From positions 307,117-371,116 of the forward strand of contig NZ_WTVA01000004.1 of assembly GCF_009882935.1 (NCBI RefSeq): 64,000 bases of DNA, written 5' to 3'. The translations under genes and the position numbers were made by a program. The stretch comes from Sneathiella chungangensis. GTDB taxonomy: Bacteria > Pseudomonadota > Alphaproteobacteria > Sneathiellales > Sneathiellaceae. The stretch's first letter is position 1. Every line of letters begins with the position of its first letter. Shown piece by piece: positions 35,732 through 44,735 of the stretch. Under the pieces are notes generated by a model. That model did not search any database. It saw only the letters and a list, made by a program, of their open reading frames with translations, and was not told the DNA's origin.

Positions 35732-37012
35732 ATGTCAGGCGAGACGAATTTCAATTTACCGGAAGAACTTGTTCGTTACCTCAAAACGCTCGATGACTTT
35801 ATCGAGAAGGAAATCAAGCCGCTGGAAGAGCAGGACGACAACATCCGCTTTTTCGATCACCGCCGGGAGGATGCCCGTACGGATTGGGACCGCGACGGCC
35901 TGCCAAACGCGGACTGGGAGGCACTGTTATATGAAGCGAAGCGGCGCGCCGACAAGGCGGGCCATTTCCGGTATCCGCTGCCGCGCGAATATGGCGGGCA
36001 GGAAGGCACCAATCTCGGCATGGCCGTTATTCGGGAGCATTTCGCGACAAAAGGCCTTGGTCTTCACAATGACCTGCAGAACGAGCATTCGATCGTCGGG
36101 AATAATGTAGGCGTCCTGCTTATGCTGGCCTACGGATCACCGCAGCAAAAGGACGAATGGATCGAGGATTTGCTGCAGGGACGGCGGCGGTTTGCCTTCG
36201 GCATCACCGAGCCCAATCACGGATCTGACGCCACGCATATGGAGACGACCGCCGTTCGCGACGGCGACGACTGGATCATTAACGGGGAGAAAACCTGGAA
36301 CACCGGCATTCATACCGCCAGCCATGACCTTATTTTTGCGCGTACGTCAGGAAATGCGGGCGACGGGTACGGGATTACCTGCTTTCTGGTACCGACGGAC
36401 ACGGAAGGTTTCAAGGTGGAGGAATTCCTCTGGACGTTCAACATGCCGACGGATCACGCGCATATCTCACTCACTCAAGTGAGGGTACCGCATAGCTCGA
36501 TCCTGGGTGAAGAGGGGCGCGGCCTTCAGGTGGTGCAGCATTTTTTCAATGAAAACCGCATCCGGCAAGCGGCGTCGAGCCTTGGCGCTGCGCAATATTG
36601 CATCAACGAGGCAGTGGCTTACGCGAAGGAACGCAAACCCTTCGGTAAGGCGTTAGCGACCAATCAGGGGATACAGTTCCCTCTGGTTGAGCTTCAGACG
36701 CAATGCGAGATGCTCCGGGCATTGATCCACAAGACCGCCTGGATGATGGACGAATATGGCGCGTTCAGTGTCTCTGACAAGGTGTCCATGTGCAATTACT
36801 GGGCGAACCGTCTCTGTTGCAATGCCGCCGATCAGGCGATGCAGGTCCATGGCGGCATGGGCTATTCCCGCTACAAGGCGTTTGAGCATATCTACCGTCA
36901 TCATCGCCGCTACCGCATCACCGAGGGGGCGGAGGAAATCCAGATGCGCCGCGTCGCCGGCTATATGTTCGGTTTTATGAAGCAAAGCGCGCCCAAGGGC
37001 GTGCAGGAATAA
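35732..37012 (+). CDS. Acyl-CoA dehydrogenase
   Basis: 426 residues. FAD/substrate motif FGITEPNHGSDATHMETTA (about 155-173), NGEKTWNTGIH, and near the C-terminus the substrate-base region MQVHGGMGYSRYKAFEHIYRH (split) and YRITEGAEEIQMRRVAG. Long N-terminus with DWDRDGLPNADW. It is 21 bases upstream of an APH-type kinase gene. The pairing of such a dehydrogenase with a kinase is seen in ACAD10/ACAD11 of animals and in LvaA/LvaC of Pseudomonas, where a 4-hydroxyacyl-CoA is phosphorylated and then dephosphorylated and rearranged. That is inference from neighbourhood. Confidence 0.93.
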   Translation: MSGETNFNLPEELVRYLKTLDDFIEKEIKPLEEQDDNIRFFDHRREDARTDWDRDGLPNADWEALLYEAKRRADKAGHFRYPLPREYGGQEGTNLGMAVIREHFATKGLGLHNDLQNEHSIVGNNVGVLLMLAYGSPQQKDEWIEDLLQGRRRFAFGITEPNHGSDATHMETTAVRDGDDWIINGEKTWNTGIHTASHDLIFARTSGNAGDGYGITCFLVPTDTEGFKVEEFLWTFNMPTDHAHISLTQVRVPHSSILGEEGRGLQVVQHFFNENRIRQAASSLGAAQYCINEAVAYAKERKPFGKALATNQGIQFPLVELQTQCEMLRALIHKTAWMMDEYGAFSVSDKVSMCNYWANRLCCNAADQAMQVHGGMGYSRYKAFEHIYRHHRRYRITEGAEEIQMRRVAGYMFGFMKQSAPKGVQE

Positions 37013-37033
37013 TCCGTTGATATACCGCATCGG

Positions 37034-38461
37034 ATGAAGGATATGCCGACAGCAGAGGAGAGTTTCGACAAACGGCTCGAGAAAGTATTGGCGGCGCATG
37101 TCGGCGGTTTCCTGCGCCTCCATTCCTGCGAACGGCTTTCCGGTGGCGCGAGCCAGGAAACCTACCGCATGATCGTCGAGACGGCCGGCGGCGAGGTCTG
37201 GCTCGCCATGCGCCGCGCACCGGAAGGCGTCGGTGAATCCGACATCGGCCCCGGTCTCGAAGTGGAGGCGCGGCTCATGACGGAAGCGGGCAGGGTGAGC
37301 GTGCCGGGCCCCGAAGTCCACTATGTTCTGACAGAACAGGACGGCCTCGGGGCGGGCTTTATCATGGAATGGATCGACGGTGAGACGCTGGGGGCGAAAA
37401 TCGCGCGGGGCGAGGATTTCGCGAAAGTCCGGCCTCAACTGGCGTATCAGTGCGGGCAGATACTCGCCCGAATTCATAACATAGACCTGGATACGACAGG
37501 CTTGCGCGAGAAGCTTGAGGTTCTGACGCCGGAGAAATTCGTCCATCAGATGTGGGATAATTACAAGTCTTTTGAGACGCCCCAGCCGATGATCGATTTT
37601 ACGGCGCGCTGGCTGCTTGAAAATCTTCCGACGCGCCATGATGTCTGTCTTGTGCATAACGACTATCGCAATGGCAATCTCATCATCACGCCCGATGACG
37701 GGGTTGTTGCCGTCCTCGACTGGGAGGTCGCGCATATCGGCGATCCGATGCGTGATCTTGGCTGGATCTGCACGAATTCCTGGCGGTTCGGGCGCAGTGA
37801 GTTTCCGGTCGGCGGTTTCGGGATGCGTGAGGATCTGTTCGCCGGATATGAGGCGGAGAGCGGAAAGAAGATCGATCCCGCGCATGTGCGTTTCTGGGAG
37901 ATATTCGGATCTTTCTGGTGGGCGGTCGGCTGCCTTAGAATGGGGGAGAGATATCGCCGGGAACCCACAGTCGGCGTTGAATATCCGGCGATCGGGCGGC
38001 GCAGTTCCGAATGTCAGGTTGATTGCGTAAATCTTCTGATTCCGGGGCCGGTGACACTTCCGGAGGCGGCCTCCATTAGCCTTTCTTCCGATATGCCCGG
38101 AACCGGTGAGCTCCTTGCAAGTGTGCGGAATTTTTTGCGCGAACAGGTCATGAGCGCGACGACGGGGCGGAACCGTTTCCTCGCCCGCGTAGGGGCCAAT
38201 TCGCTTGATATTGTGCTTCGCGAGCTTGAATATGGGGCCGGACACCATGCCGCCCAAACAGAGTTCCTGCAGAAGTTTTTCCAAAGTGACGAAGATTTTT
38301 GCTCGTTACAATGGCGACTTGTCGACAAGCTTCGCGATGGATCGATACCCCTTGACGCTCCGGGTCTCGCCGAGTACCTCCGACAGAGCGTCGTCACGCA
38401 GGTTGCCGTCGACCAACCGTCCTATTCCGGATTTCAAACGGCAATTGCCTATGCGGAATAG
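37034..38461 (+). CDS. APH-type phosphotransferase with C-terminal DUF6285-like domain
   Basis: 475 residues. Kinase part about 25-330: CERLSGGASQETYRM (nucleotide loop), FIMEWIDGETLG (hinge), catalytic VHNDYRNGNLII (Asp about 212), metal-binding VLDWEVAHIGDPMRDLGW. The C-terminal part (about 355-470: LLASVRNFLREQVM, FLARVGANSLDIVLRELEYG, VTQVAVDQPSY) resembles DUF6285, which often stands as a separate small gene next to such kinases. I read this as a kinase fused to its partner. ATG 37043 (MPTAEE) is an alternative start. Probable substrate is a hydroxyacyl-CoA made by this cluster. Confidence 0.88.
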   Translation: MKDMPTAEESFDKRLEKVLAAHVGGFLRLHSCERLSGGASQETYRMIVETAGGEVWLAMRRAPEGVGESDIGPGLEVEARLMTEAGRVSVPGPEVHYVLTEQDGLGAGFIMEWIDGETLGAKIARGEDFAKVRPQLAYQCGQILARIHNIDLDTTGLREKLEVLTPEKFVHQMWDNYKSFETPQPMIDFTARWLLENLPTRHDVCLVHNDYRNGNLIITPDDGVVAVLDWEVAHIGDPMRDLGWICTNSWRFGRSEFPVGGFGMREDLFAGYEAESGKKIDPAHVRFWEIFGSFWWAVGCLRMGERYRREPTVGVEYPAIGRRSSECQVDCVNLLIPGPVTLPEAASISLSSDMPGTGELLASVRNFLREQVMSATTGRNRFLARVGANSLDIVLRELEYGAGHHAAQTEFLQKFFQSDEDFCSLQWRLVDKLRDGSIPLDAPGLAEYLRQSVVTQVAVDQPSYSGFQTAIAYAE

Positions 38462-38568
38462 AGGTTTGCCATTTGGTGAATAGGGACCGCCTATTCCCGA
38501 CGCGTTTCATCATCCAGGAGCCAATTTATTGATAATAATTCGCAAAAACACCATTGACTCTTGCAAAC

Positions 38569-38587
38569 GCTATTGATAATCATTCCT
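38569..38587 (+). promoter_or_regulatory. Fur-box-like site in the hmuP promoter
   Basis: GCTATTGATAATCATTCCT matches the classical 19-base Fur consensus at 14 positions, including the central TGATAATCATT. A related GATAATAATT lies at 38531-38540 and a TTGACT that could be a -35 element at 38554-38559. Alphaproteobacteria also use Irr or RirA for iron control, so the bound protein is inferred; iron-limited induction is very likely from the operon content. Confidence 0.55.
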
Positions 38588-38634
38588 ATAACGAGGCCAT
38601 AAATTGTAGATGTGAACAGAAGAACGGTTGAGAC

Positions 38635-38808
38635 ATGTTGGATAATCAATCCGGTCGCAAAACCAGCAAGCGGATGATTATGCTTGTGGATGAAACCTTG
38701 CAAAGTGGCGATTTGTTTGCCCGCGGCAAGGAACTCACGATCGTTCATAACAGTGAATTTTACAAATTGCGGCTTACTGGAAACGGAAAACTGATTTTAA
38801 CGAAATAA
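38635..38808 (+). CDS. hmuP: Hemin uptake protein HmuP/HemP
   Basis: A 57-residue gene that is easily overlooked. The C-terminal half has the family pattern GKELTIVHNSEFYKLRLTGN followed by GKLILTK at the very end. HmuP is needed for, or activates, expression of the haem receptor gene in rhizobia and Bradyrhizobium. It lies 81 bases upstream of the receptor and behind the Fur-box-like site. Length and tail match the family closely. Confidence 0.9.
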   Translation: MLDNQSGRKTSKRMIMLVDETLQSGDLFARGKELTIVHNSEFYKLRLTGNGKLILTK

Positions 38809-38889
38809 GCAATTAGCCCGCCACCCAGCGAACCGGTACCACCGGCAGCCAGGCAGCAAGCAAACGCGACACAAAAGAAAGTTGTTGTT

Positions 38890-40926
38890 ATGCGTCGACT
38901 TCTGCCGCCTGCCTGTCTGGGCATTCTTCTCTGCACGACATCCCTTACGCCGATTTATTCCGCGGTCGCGGACGATACGCCTGCCGTGTCCCTGGACACT
39001 GTTACGGTCTACGCCACCCGCACGCCGCAATCCTCCTTCGATGTTCCGGTGATGACATCGAATATTGAGACGGACGCGCCCGGCAATGCGCTTGCCGGGG
39101 ATACGGGCGACCTGCTTGAATTTACGCCGGGAGTGGAGGTCGCCAACGGGCCGCGCCGGAACGGACAGACGGTTTCCATTCGCGGTTTTGACAATGAAGC
39201 AATTATCACCCTGATCGACGGGCGGCGACAGAATTTCGAGGCGGCGCATGATGGCCGGTTTTTCGTTGACCCGTCGCTTCTGAAGCGGGTGGAAATTGTT
39301 AAAGGTGCGTCCTCGGCGATTTACGGTGGCGGGGCCATCGGTGGCGTACTGGCCTTTGACACCAAGGATGCGGCTGACATGCTGCAGCCCGGTCAGGATT
39401 TCGGTGTCTACACCTCGATGGGTTACCGGACGGCCAATGAGGAATATTCGCCGGTCATATCGGCCTATGGCCGCACGGGTGCGCTGGATATCATCGGCAT
39501 AGCGGCGCTGCGTAATTCCGGCAATATCCGGCAGGGAGACGGAAGTGAGCTGATTGCCGAGGACAACCTGCTCTCGGGGACGTTCAAGATCGGCTACAGC
39601 CTCAATGATTTCAACAGCGTGAAATTCATTTATCAGGGCCTGAATAACGACGGGCAGGAGCCGAACAACGGCGGCGGCGCGATCACGGCCTCCAACCCTG
39701 TCGTCGACAAGAAGGTAACCGACAACCAGTTCGGCCTAAAATATGAGTTTGAGGATCCCGGCAACAGCTGGCTGAAACCGAAGCTGCATCTCTATTACAA
39801 CACGACAAACGTCCGCGAAGAGGATATTTCCGGCACTAATCTGGGACGCGTGCAAATCCGGGATATGGATACCATCGGTTTCACCGCTGACAACCAAACC
39901 GTCGCTTCCGTGAGTGAGTCCCAAAAACATACATTCTCTTATGGTTTCGAAATTTATCACGACGAGCAGACGGGTACGATCACCGGCGGCGGCACACGGC
40001 CTGGCGTGCCGAATGCGGATGCCACGAACTATGGCTTTTACCTGCAAGACGAAATCGACGTGATGACATCTGCGGGCCGGTTTCTGATCATTCCGGCGGC
40101 TCGGTTCGATTCCTATCGCAGCAGCGATGACGCCGGCAATTCCCAGAGCGAGCACAAGGTTTCGCCCAAGATTTCAATGAGTTACTTGCCGACCGAAAAT
40201 ATCATGTTCTTCAGCAGCCTGGCGCAGGCTTTTCGGGCGCCTAACCTGACGGAACTCTATGCCTCGGGCCAGCATTTTCCGGCCGTCCCGCCCTTTTTCC
40301 CGGCGAATTTCTTTATCCCCAATCCGGACCTTCGCCCGGAAACGGTGACGACATTCGAAATTGGCGCCGGGATCAATTTTGACGATGTCATCGCCGATAA
40401 GGACGAAATGTCGGTAAAGGGATCATGGTTCATCAGCGAAGGCAATGACTTCATTACCCAGGACGTCAATATCTTCGCGGGGACGACGGAATATGTGAAT
40501 ATCCCAAACGCCCGCCTCAGCGGCTTCGAAGTGGATGCCCGTTATCAGCTCCACCCGGTGACGGCGAAGCTGGGTCTTTCCTATGTCGAGGCTGAAAACA
40601 GGGATACCGCAGAGTATCTTTCCAACAACCTGCCGCTGACCTTCGTGGCGGATCTTTCCTACAATGCAACGGCGCTAGACAGTATATTTGGGCTGCGCGG
40701 GCGGTTCGCCGCGGCAAATGACAAGGTCTCCAGCTCGCAAGTGGCGACACCGGGATACTCTGTCTATGACCTATATTATCGGTGGATCCCGAGTGAAAAA
40801 GGCCTCGAGACGCTTACCGTTGATCTTGGTGTCTCCAACGTCCTCGATAAGGCCTATACAACGGCATATGCCGGCCTGCTTGAAGAAGGGCGGAGCTACA
40901 ATGTGAGGGTTGCCTACAAATGGTAG
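38890..40926 (+). CDS. hmuR: TonB-dependent haem/haemoglobin receptor
   Basis: 678 residues with a signal peptide (about 1-27), a TonB box-like SLDTVTVYATR (about 34-44), a plug domain (about 45-160; GVEVANGPRRNGQTVSIRGFD, VEIVKGASSAIYGGGAIGG) and a beta barrel ending in an aromatic YKW. The haem-receptor hallmark FRAPNLTELY...NPDLRPET is present, with a His between the two boxes (GQHFP) that is a candidate haem ligand. It is followed immediately by its own tonB (seven-base overlap). Confidence 0.93.
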   Translation: MRRLLPPACLGILLCTTSLTPIYSAVADDTPAVSLDTVTVYATRTPQSSFDVPVMTSNIETDAPGNALAGDTGDLLEFTPGVEVANGPRRNGQTVSIRGFDNEAIITLIDGRRQNFEAAHDGRFFVDPSLLKRVEIVKGASSAIYGGGAIGGVLAFDTKDAADMLQPGQDFGVYTSMGYRTANEEYSPVISAYGRTGALDIIGIAALRNSGNIRQGDGSELIAEDNLLSGTFKIGYSLNDFNSVKFIYQGLNNDGQEPNNGGGAITASNPVVDKKVTDNQFGLKYEFEDPGNSWLKPKLHLYYNTTNVREEDISGTNLGRVQIRDMDTIGFTADNQTVASVSESQKHTFSYGFEIYHDEQTGTITGGGTRPGVPNADATNYGFYLQDEIDVMTSAGRFLIIPAARFDSYRSSDDAGNSQSEHKVSPKISMSYLPTENIMFFSSLAQAFRAPNLTELYASGQHFPAVPPFFPANFFIPNPDLRPETVTTFEIGAGINFDDVIADKDEMSVKGSWFISEGNDFITQDVNIFAGTTEYVNIPNARLSGFEVDARYQLHPVTAKLGLSYVEAENRDTAEYLSNNLPLTFVADLSYNATALDSIFGLRGRFAAANDKVSSSQVATPGYSVYDLYYRWIPSEKGLETLTVDLGVSNVLDKAYTTAYAGLLEEGRSYNVRVAYKW

Positions 40927-41756
40927 GGGCGGCGTTCGCACAGTCGGCGGATCGAAGCGGGAGATGGGTTGTCTATCTCGCTTTGTCCCTCTGTGCGAAC
41001 GCCATTTTCCTGACATTCTTTGCGCCCGCTTTACGCACACAGCCGGAAATCGATATACCGGTTCTCAAGGTAAATCTGATGACCATTGCCCGGCCGACAC
41101 CGGTTGCACCGTCGCCTGTCGCCATATCGGAGACGCTACCCGATAGCTCACCGATGCCGGAACCGGTGGTGACGGAACCCGTGGTAACGACGGCTTTTGC
41201 GCCCGAGAAGATTGCGGTTCTGTCCAAGAAGGCGCAGCCGGGTCCTCGTCCCGTTGTCAAGGCGAAAGCCGCGCCGGTTCCGCTTCCTCGCGTCCGGCCC
41301 AAGACGTTAACGGTCGACTTGTCCAAAATTGAACCGGTAAAGGAGCCCGTGACCTCCGCGCTTGCTGCCACGCTGGAACGGCCGGACGACGTCGTGACCG
41401 ATGACAAATCCGAGCCTGAGCAGAAGCCGGCCGTGGCGGCGGAACCGGTCATCAGCGCAAACAAAGGGCAGGACGAGAGCACGGTCGTCCATGAAGCTCG
41501 ATATCGTCGCCAGGTGCCGCCCGCCTATCCGCGTCGGGCGCTGGACCTTGGCCAACAGGGCACCGTGACGCTGCATGCGGAAGTGTTGCCAAGCGGTGAT
41601 CCGCGGGAATTGAAAATCGCCAAGTCATCGGGGCATCGGCTGCTCGATATGGCAGCCCTTGCCGCCGTCAGGAAATGGAAATTCGAACCGACGAGTGTCG
41701 ACGGGGCCGCCATCGTGAGCTGGGTCCGCGTTCCCGTCAACTTCGTCATCCGCTGA
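40920..41756 (+). CDS. tonB: Energy transducer TonB
   Basis: 278 residues: one N-terminal membrane helix (WVVYLALSLCANAIFLTFFA, about 16-35), a Pro/Lys/Val-rich periplasmic spacer (about 55-185), and a C-terminal TonB domain (about 190-278; YPRRALDLGQQGTVTLHAEV, LDMAALAAVRKWKFEP). It links inner-membrane ExbBD to the receptor encoded just upstream. The position between receptor and hmuS indicates a haem-dedicated TonB. Confidence 0.9.
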   Translation: MVGAAFAQSADRSGRWVVYLALSLCANAIFLTFFAPALRTQPEIDIPVLKVNLMTIARPTPVAPSPVAISETLPDSSPMPEPVVTEPVVTTAFAPEKIAVLSKKAQPGPRPVVKAKAAPVPLPRVRPKTLTVDLSKIEPVKEPVTSALAATLERPDDVVTDDKSEPEQKPAVAAEPVISANKGQDESTVVHEARYRRQVPPAYPRRALDLGQQGTVTLHAEVLPSGDPRELKIAKSSGHRLLDMAALAAVRKWKFEPTSVDGAAIVSWVRVPVNFVIR

Positions 41757-41784
41757 ATTTGTCATCATAAGGGATTGGAATACA

Positions 41785-42876
41785 ATGAAGGACTCAAGAG
41801 CAACGACGACATCGCTTTCGCCGGAGGATATCCGGGGGAAGTATGAGCAACTGAAATCGGCAGGCGCGATCCGCGCCCGCAACGCGGCGGAGCAGATCGG
41901 CGTTTCTGAAGGAGAACTGGCAGCCGCGCGCGTCGGTACCGAGGCGGTACGGCTTTCCGGCAATGCCGAAGCGATCCTCAAGGATATTGCGGCCTTGGGC
42001 GAGGTGATGGCGCTCACCCGCAATGAGCATTGTGTCCATGAAAGAAAAGGCATCTATGAGAACGCAAGCTTTTTCACCCATGGTCCCATGCGGACCGGTC
42101 TTTTCGTCAATCCGGATATCGATCTGCGCCTTTTCATGTCGCATTGGAAATTCGCATTTGCACTAAGTGAAGATGGTAAGACGGGGATCCGTAAAAGCCT
42201 ACAGTTCTTTGACGCTGCGGGTCAGGCAATTCACAAGGTTTATCTGACGAGCAAATCAAAAGAGTCCGCCTATGATGATCTGGTTGCAAAACATCGTCAT
42301 GTGGAACAGGCGACGACAATCGAAACAGAAGGCGCAGCGCCGATTGCAACGGCGCGGCCGGATTCAGAAATCGACTGGGACGGGTTCCGCAACGCCTGGG
42401 AAAATCTCAAGGACACCCATGACTTCTTCCCGATGCTCCGCAAGTTCAGGGTCGGGCGGGTCCAGGCATTGCGAAGGATCGGCACGGATTTCGCCGCCGA
42501 ACTGGACAACAGTGCTTCCCGGCGTGTTCTCGAGCTAGCGCGCGATTGCGATTGCGAGATCATGGTTTTTGTCGGCAACAAAGGTTGTATCCAGATCCAT
42601 ACGGGACCGATCCGGAAATTGGTGGAGGCGGGGAGCTGGTACAATGTCCTCGATCCCAAATTCAACCTGCATCTCGATGAAACCGGCATCAGCCATTCCT
42701 GGGTCACCCGCAAGCCGACGGAAGACGGTGTCGTCACCTCCGTTGAGGTCTTCGATAAAAATGACGAACTGATCGTCACCTTTTTTGGCAAGCGCAAACC
42801 GGGCATGCCGGAACTCGGCCTCTGGCAGGAAATTGTCGCGAAACTCCCCGGCAAGGAGATGACGAATGTCGCCTGA
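41785..42876 (+). CDS. hmuS: Hemin-degrading factor/haem chaperone HmuS (ChuS family)
   Basis: 363 residues made of two related halves (about 20-185 and 200-355), as in HemS/ChuS: MALTRNEHCVHERKGIYENASF in the first and LELARDCDCEIMVFVGNKGCIQIHTGPI (split) in the second. LDPKFNLHLDETGISHSWVTRKPTEDG is typical. The haem-coordinating His lies in the C-terminal part of homologues. It acts in the cytoplasm on imported haem. It overlaps exbB by 11 bases. Confidence 0.93.
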   Translation: MKDSRATTTSLSPEDIRGKYEQLKSAGAIRARNAAEQIGVSEGELAAARVGTEAVRLSGNAEAILKDIAALGEVMALTRNEHCVHERKGIYENASFFTHGPMRTGLFVNPDIDLRLFMSHWKFAFALSEDGKTGIRKSLQFFDAAGQAIHKVYLTSKSKESAYDDLVAKHRHVEQATTIETEGAAPIATARPDSEIDWDGFRNAWENLKDTHDFFPMLRKFRVGRVQALRRIGTDFAAELDNSASRRVLELARDCDCEIMVFVGNKGCIQIHTGPIRKLVEAGSWYNVLDPKFNLHLDETGISHSWVTRKPTEDGVVTSVEVFDKNDELIVTFFGKRKPGMPELGLWQEIVAKLPGKEMTNVA

Positions 42877-43477
42877 CGCATCCTCCCTGGTTGTCCTGCC
42901 GGAATGGTTCATGCAAATGGGCTTGATGGCATGGCCTCTCGCGGTTTGCTCCATTTTGGCGCTGGCCGTGGGGCTGGAACGTCTTGTTTTTCTGGCGCGA
43001 TCGATGATTGCGCAAAAATCCCGCTATAACCGGCTTGCCGCGTATCTCACGGAACATCAACATCATCCGAAACCCCTCCGCGACGAACTTGCCGGTGTGG
43101 CGCTCAATGATCTGAAGAGGTCCTATTACAGCGGGATCAAGCTGCTCCGGCTGATCGGGATGATAAGTCCGATTATCGGCCTTCTCGGAACCATACTCGG
43201 CATTATTTCGGCCTTCAGGGTAATTTCCGTCCAGACGGGGCCGGTTGCGCCTTCGCTTATCGCAGACGGCCTGTGGGAGGCCATGCTGACCACCGCCGCC
43301 GGGCTGATGATTGCGCTTCCCGCGCTCCTGATGGCGCATTTCTTCAGTGCCTTCAGCGACCGGCAGCTGGATCGGTTTTGCCAGGATCTCAACCGTCTGT
43401 CTCTGTCCTTCGAGCTGGTCTCGCGCGGGAAAAGATCGCAGGTGGTGGAGCTGAATGCGGAGGCACGACGGTCTTGA
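42866..43477 (+). CDS. exbB: ExbB-type MotA/TolQ/ExbB proton channel
   Basis: 203 residues with three membrane segments (about 16-40, 95-120, 145-170). Family core GMISPIIGLLGTILGIISAF and the third segment AMLTTAAGLMIALPALLMAHFF. It energises TonB with ExbD. The gene sits between hmuS and exbD with overlaps on both sides. Confidence 0.92.
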   Translation: MSPDASSLVVLPEWFMQMGLMAWPLAVCSILALAVGLERLVFLARSMIAQKSRYNRLAAYLTEHQHHPKPLRDELAGVALNDLKRSYYSGIKLLRLIGMISPIIGLLGTILGIISAFRVISVQTGPVAPSLIADGLWEAMLTTAAGLMIALPALLMAHFFSAFSDRQLDRFCQDLNRLSLSFELVSRGKRSQVVELNAEARRS

Positions 43478-43905
43478 TCAAATTGCAATCTGGCGATCCA
43501 GATAACAACACTTTGCGCGACCTCGCGCCGGATCTGACGCCCATGCTGGATATCCTGTTTATTTTGCTGGTGTTCTTTTTGCTGACGGTCGGGACCGTTC
43601 TTCGGGCGTTCGATCTCGAGCTTCCTTCCGCGGTTGAAGAAGAGTTGTCGCCGATCGAAACCCCGAGACATATCATGCTCGAGATACGGGAGGGGTCCTA
43701 TGCCCTCGACGGCGAAGCCATCGCCGGTTTCGACGGGCTGAAAGCGGCGATTGGAGAAGCGCTGGCGACAAAACAGGACTATGAGGTGATCGTCGCCGGC
43801 GATCGCCGCATTGCCATTGAAGAGTTACTGAAAGTGCTGACCTACCTGCAGTCGCAGGGGATAGAGGCGGCGAATATTCTCATGCGAAAAGAAACCAACC
43901 CATGA
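43474..43905 (+). CDS. exbD: ExbD-type biopolymer transport protein
   Basis: 143 residues starting at TTG 43474, which overlaps the exbB stop (TTGA). An in-frame ATG far upstream would overlap exbB by 200 bases and encodes an arginine-rich non-family sequence. One membrane helix follows the functional Asp: LAPDLTPMLDILFILLVFFLL (Asp of MLD), with a periplasmic domain after it. Forms the ExbB-ExbD-TonB complex. Confidence 0.88.
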   Translation: MIKLQSGDPDNNTLRDLAPDLTPMLDILFILLVFFLLTVGTVLRAFDLELPSAVEEELSPIETPRHIMLEIREGSYALDGEAIAGFDGLKAAIGEALATKQDYEVIVAGDRRIAIEELLKVLTYLQSQGIEAANILMRKETNP

Positions 43906-44735
43906 TCAGATTTTTTTGTCTTATTCTCCTGTTGTTGCCAACTGCCGCTTCTGCGGATGCGCCGATGCGCATTGTTTCAATAGGGGGGGCGCTCACCGAA
44001 ACTATTTATGCAATTGGCGCCGGTGATCGCATTGTCGGCAGCGATACAACCAGCTATTACCCTGAGGCCGCCGCGGCCTTGCCGAAAGTCGGATATCAGC
44101 GCGCGCTTAGCGCCGAAGGCATTCTCTCGCTTGGGCCGGAGTTAATCATTATGTCGGATGAATCCGGTCCGCCTGCCGTGCTTGAGCAATTGAAAAAAGC
44201 CGGCGTGAACATGCTGACCCTCACTGCCGGCCGGTCGCTGGAAGATGTGAAAACAACTATCGAGACGATTTCAAAGACGCTTGAAAAAGAGAGCGAGGGG
44301 GCGTCCTTGATTGCGCAGATTACCGGAATGCAAGATCGGCTACGGGAAGTATCAGACCGCCAGACTGATCCGCCGCACGTTATGTTCATCCTGCAGCACA
44401 GCGGCGGCGCGCCGATGGTTGCCGGAAAAAATACGGCCGCCGATAGCATTATCCGTCTTGCGGGGGGCATCAACGCCGTAGCAGATTATGAAGGATACAA
44501 GCCGCTGTCCCCGGAATCGGCCGCCAGCCTGGCGCCGGACGTGCTGCTGCTCACGACGCAGGGGTTGGCGCAGGCAGGGGGCGAGGCGTCGCTTCTATCA
44601 GTGCCGGGACTATCGCTCACGCCGGCTGCCGGGAACGGCCGGATTATCGCGATGGATGCCCTCCTTCTGCTCGGTTTTGGTCCGCGAACGGCCGAGGCCG
44701 CCCTCGAGCTTAACAAGCAGCTCTACAATCCATGA
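43902..44735 (+). CDS. hmuT: Hemin ABC transporter periplasmic binding protein HmuT
   Basis: 277 residues with a signal peptide (cleavage near residue 19, TAASA-DA). Type III binding-protein fold with MRIVSIGGALTETIYAIGAGDRIVGSD (split) and VGYQRALSAEGILSLGPELII, the latter containing the Tyr conserved in HmuT/ShuT-like haem binders. It overlaps exbD and hmuU by four bases each. Confidence 0.93.
   Translation: MIRFFCLILLLLPTAASADAPMRIVSIGGALTETIYAIGAGDRIVGSDTTSYYPEAAAALPKVGYQRALSAEGILSLGPELIIMSDESGPPAVLEQLKKAGVNMLTLTAGRSLEDVKTTIETISKTLEKESEGASLIAQITGMQDRLREVSDRQTDPPHVMFILQHSGGAPMVAGKNTAADSIIRLAGGINAVADYEGYKPLSPESAASLAPDVLLLTTQGLAQAGGEASLLSVPGLSLTPAAGNGRIIAMDALLLLGFGPRTAEAALELNKQLYNP

Noticed and set aside
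36653-38284. A 543-codon open frame on the minus strand, longer than the kinase gene opposite
   Set aside because: It lies antisense to the dehydrogenase and kinase genes, which have clear family motifs; its translation is rich in His and Arg without recognisable domains, as usual for GC-rich antisense frames.
43273-43473. Upstream in-frame start for ExbD
   Set aside because: It would overlap exbB by about 200 bases and encode an Arg/His-rich stretch unlike ExbD; TTG 43474 fits the overlap pattern.
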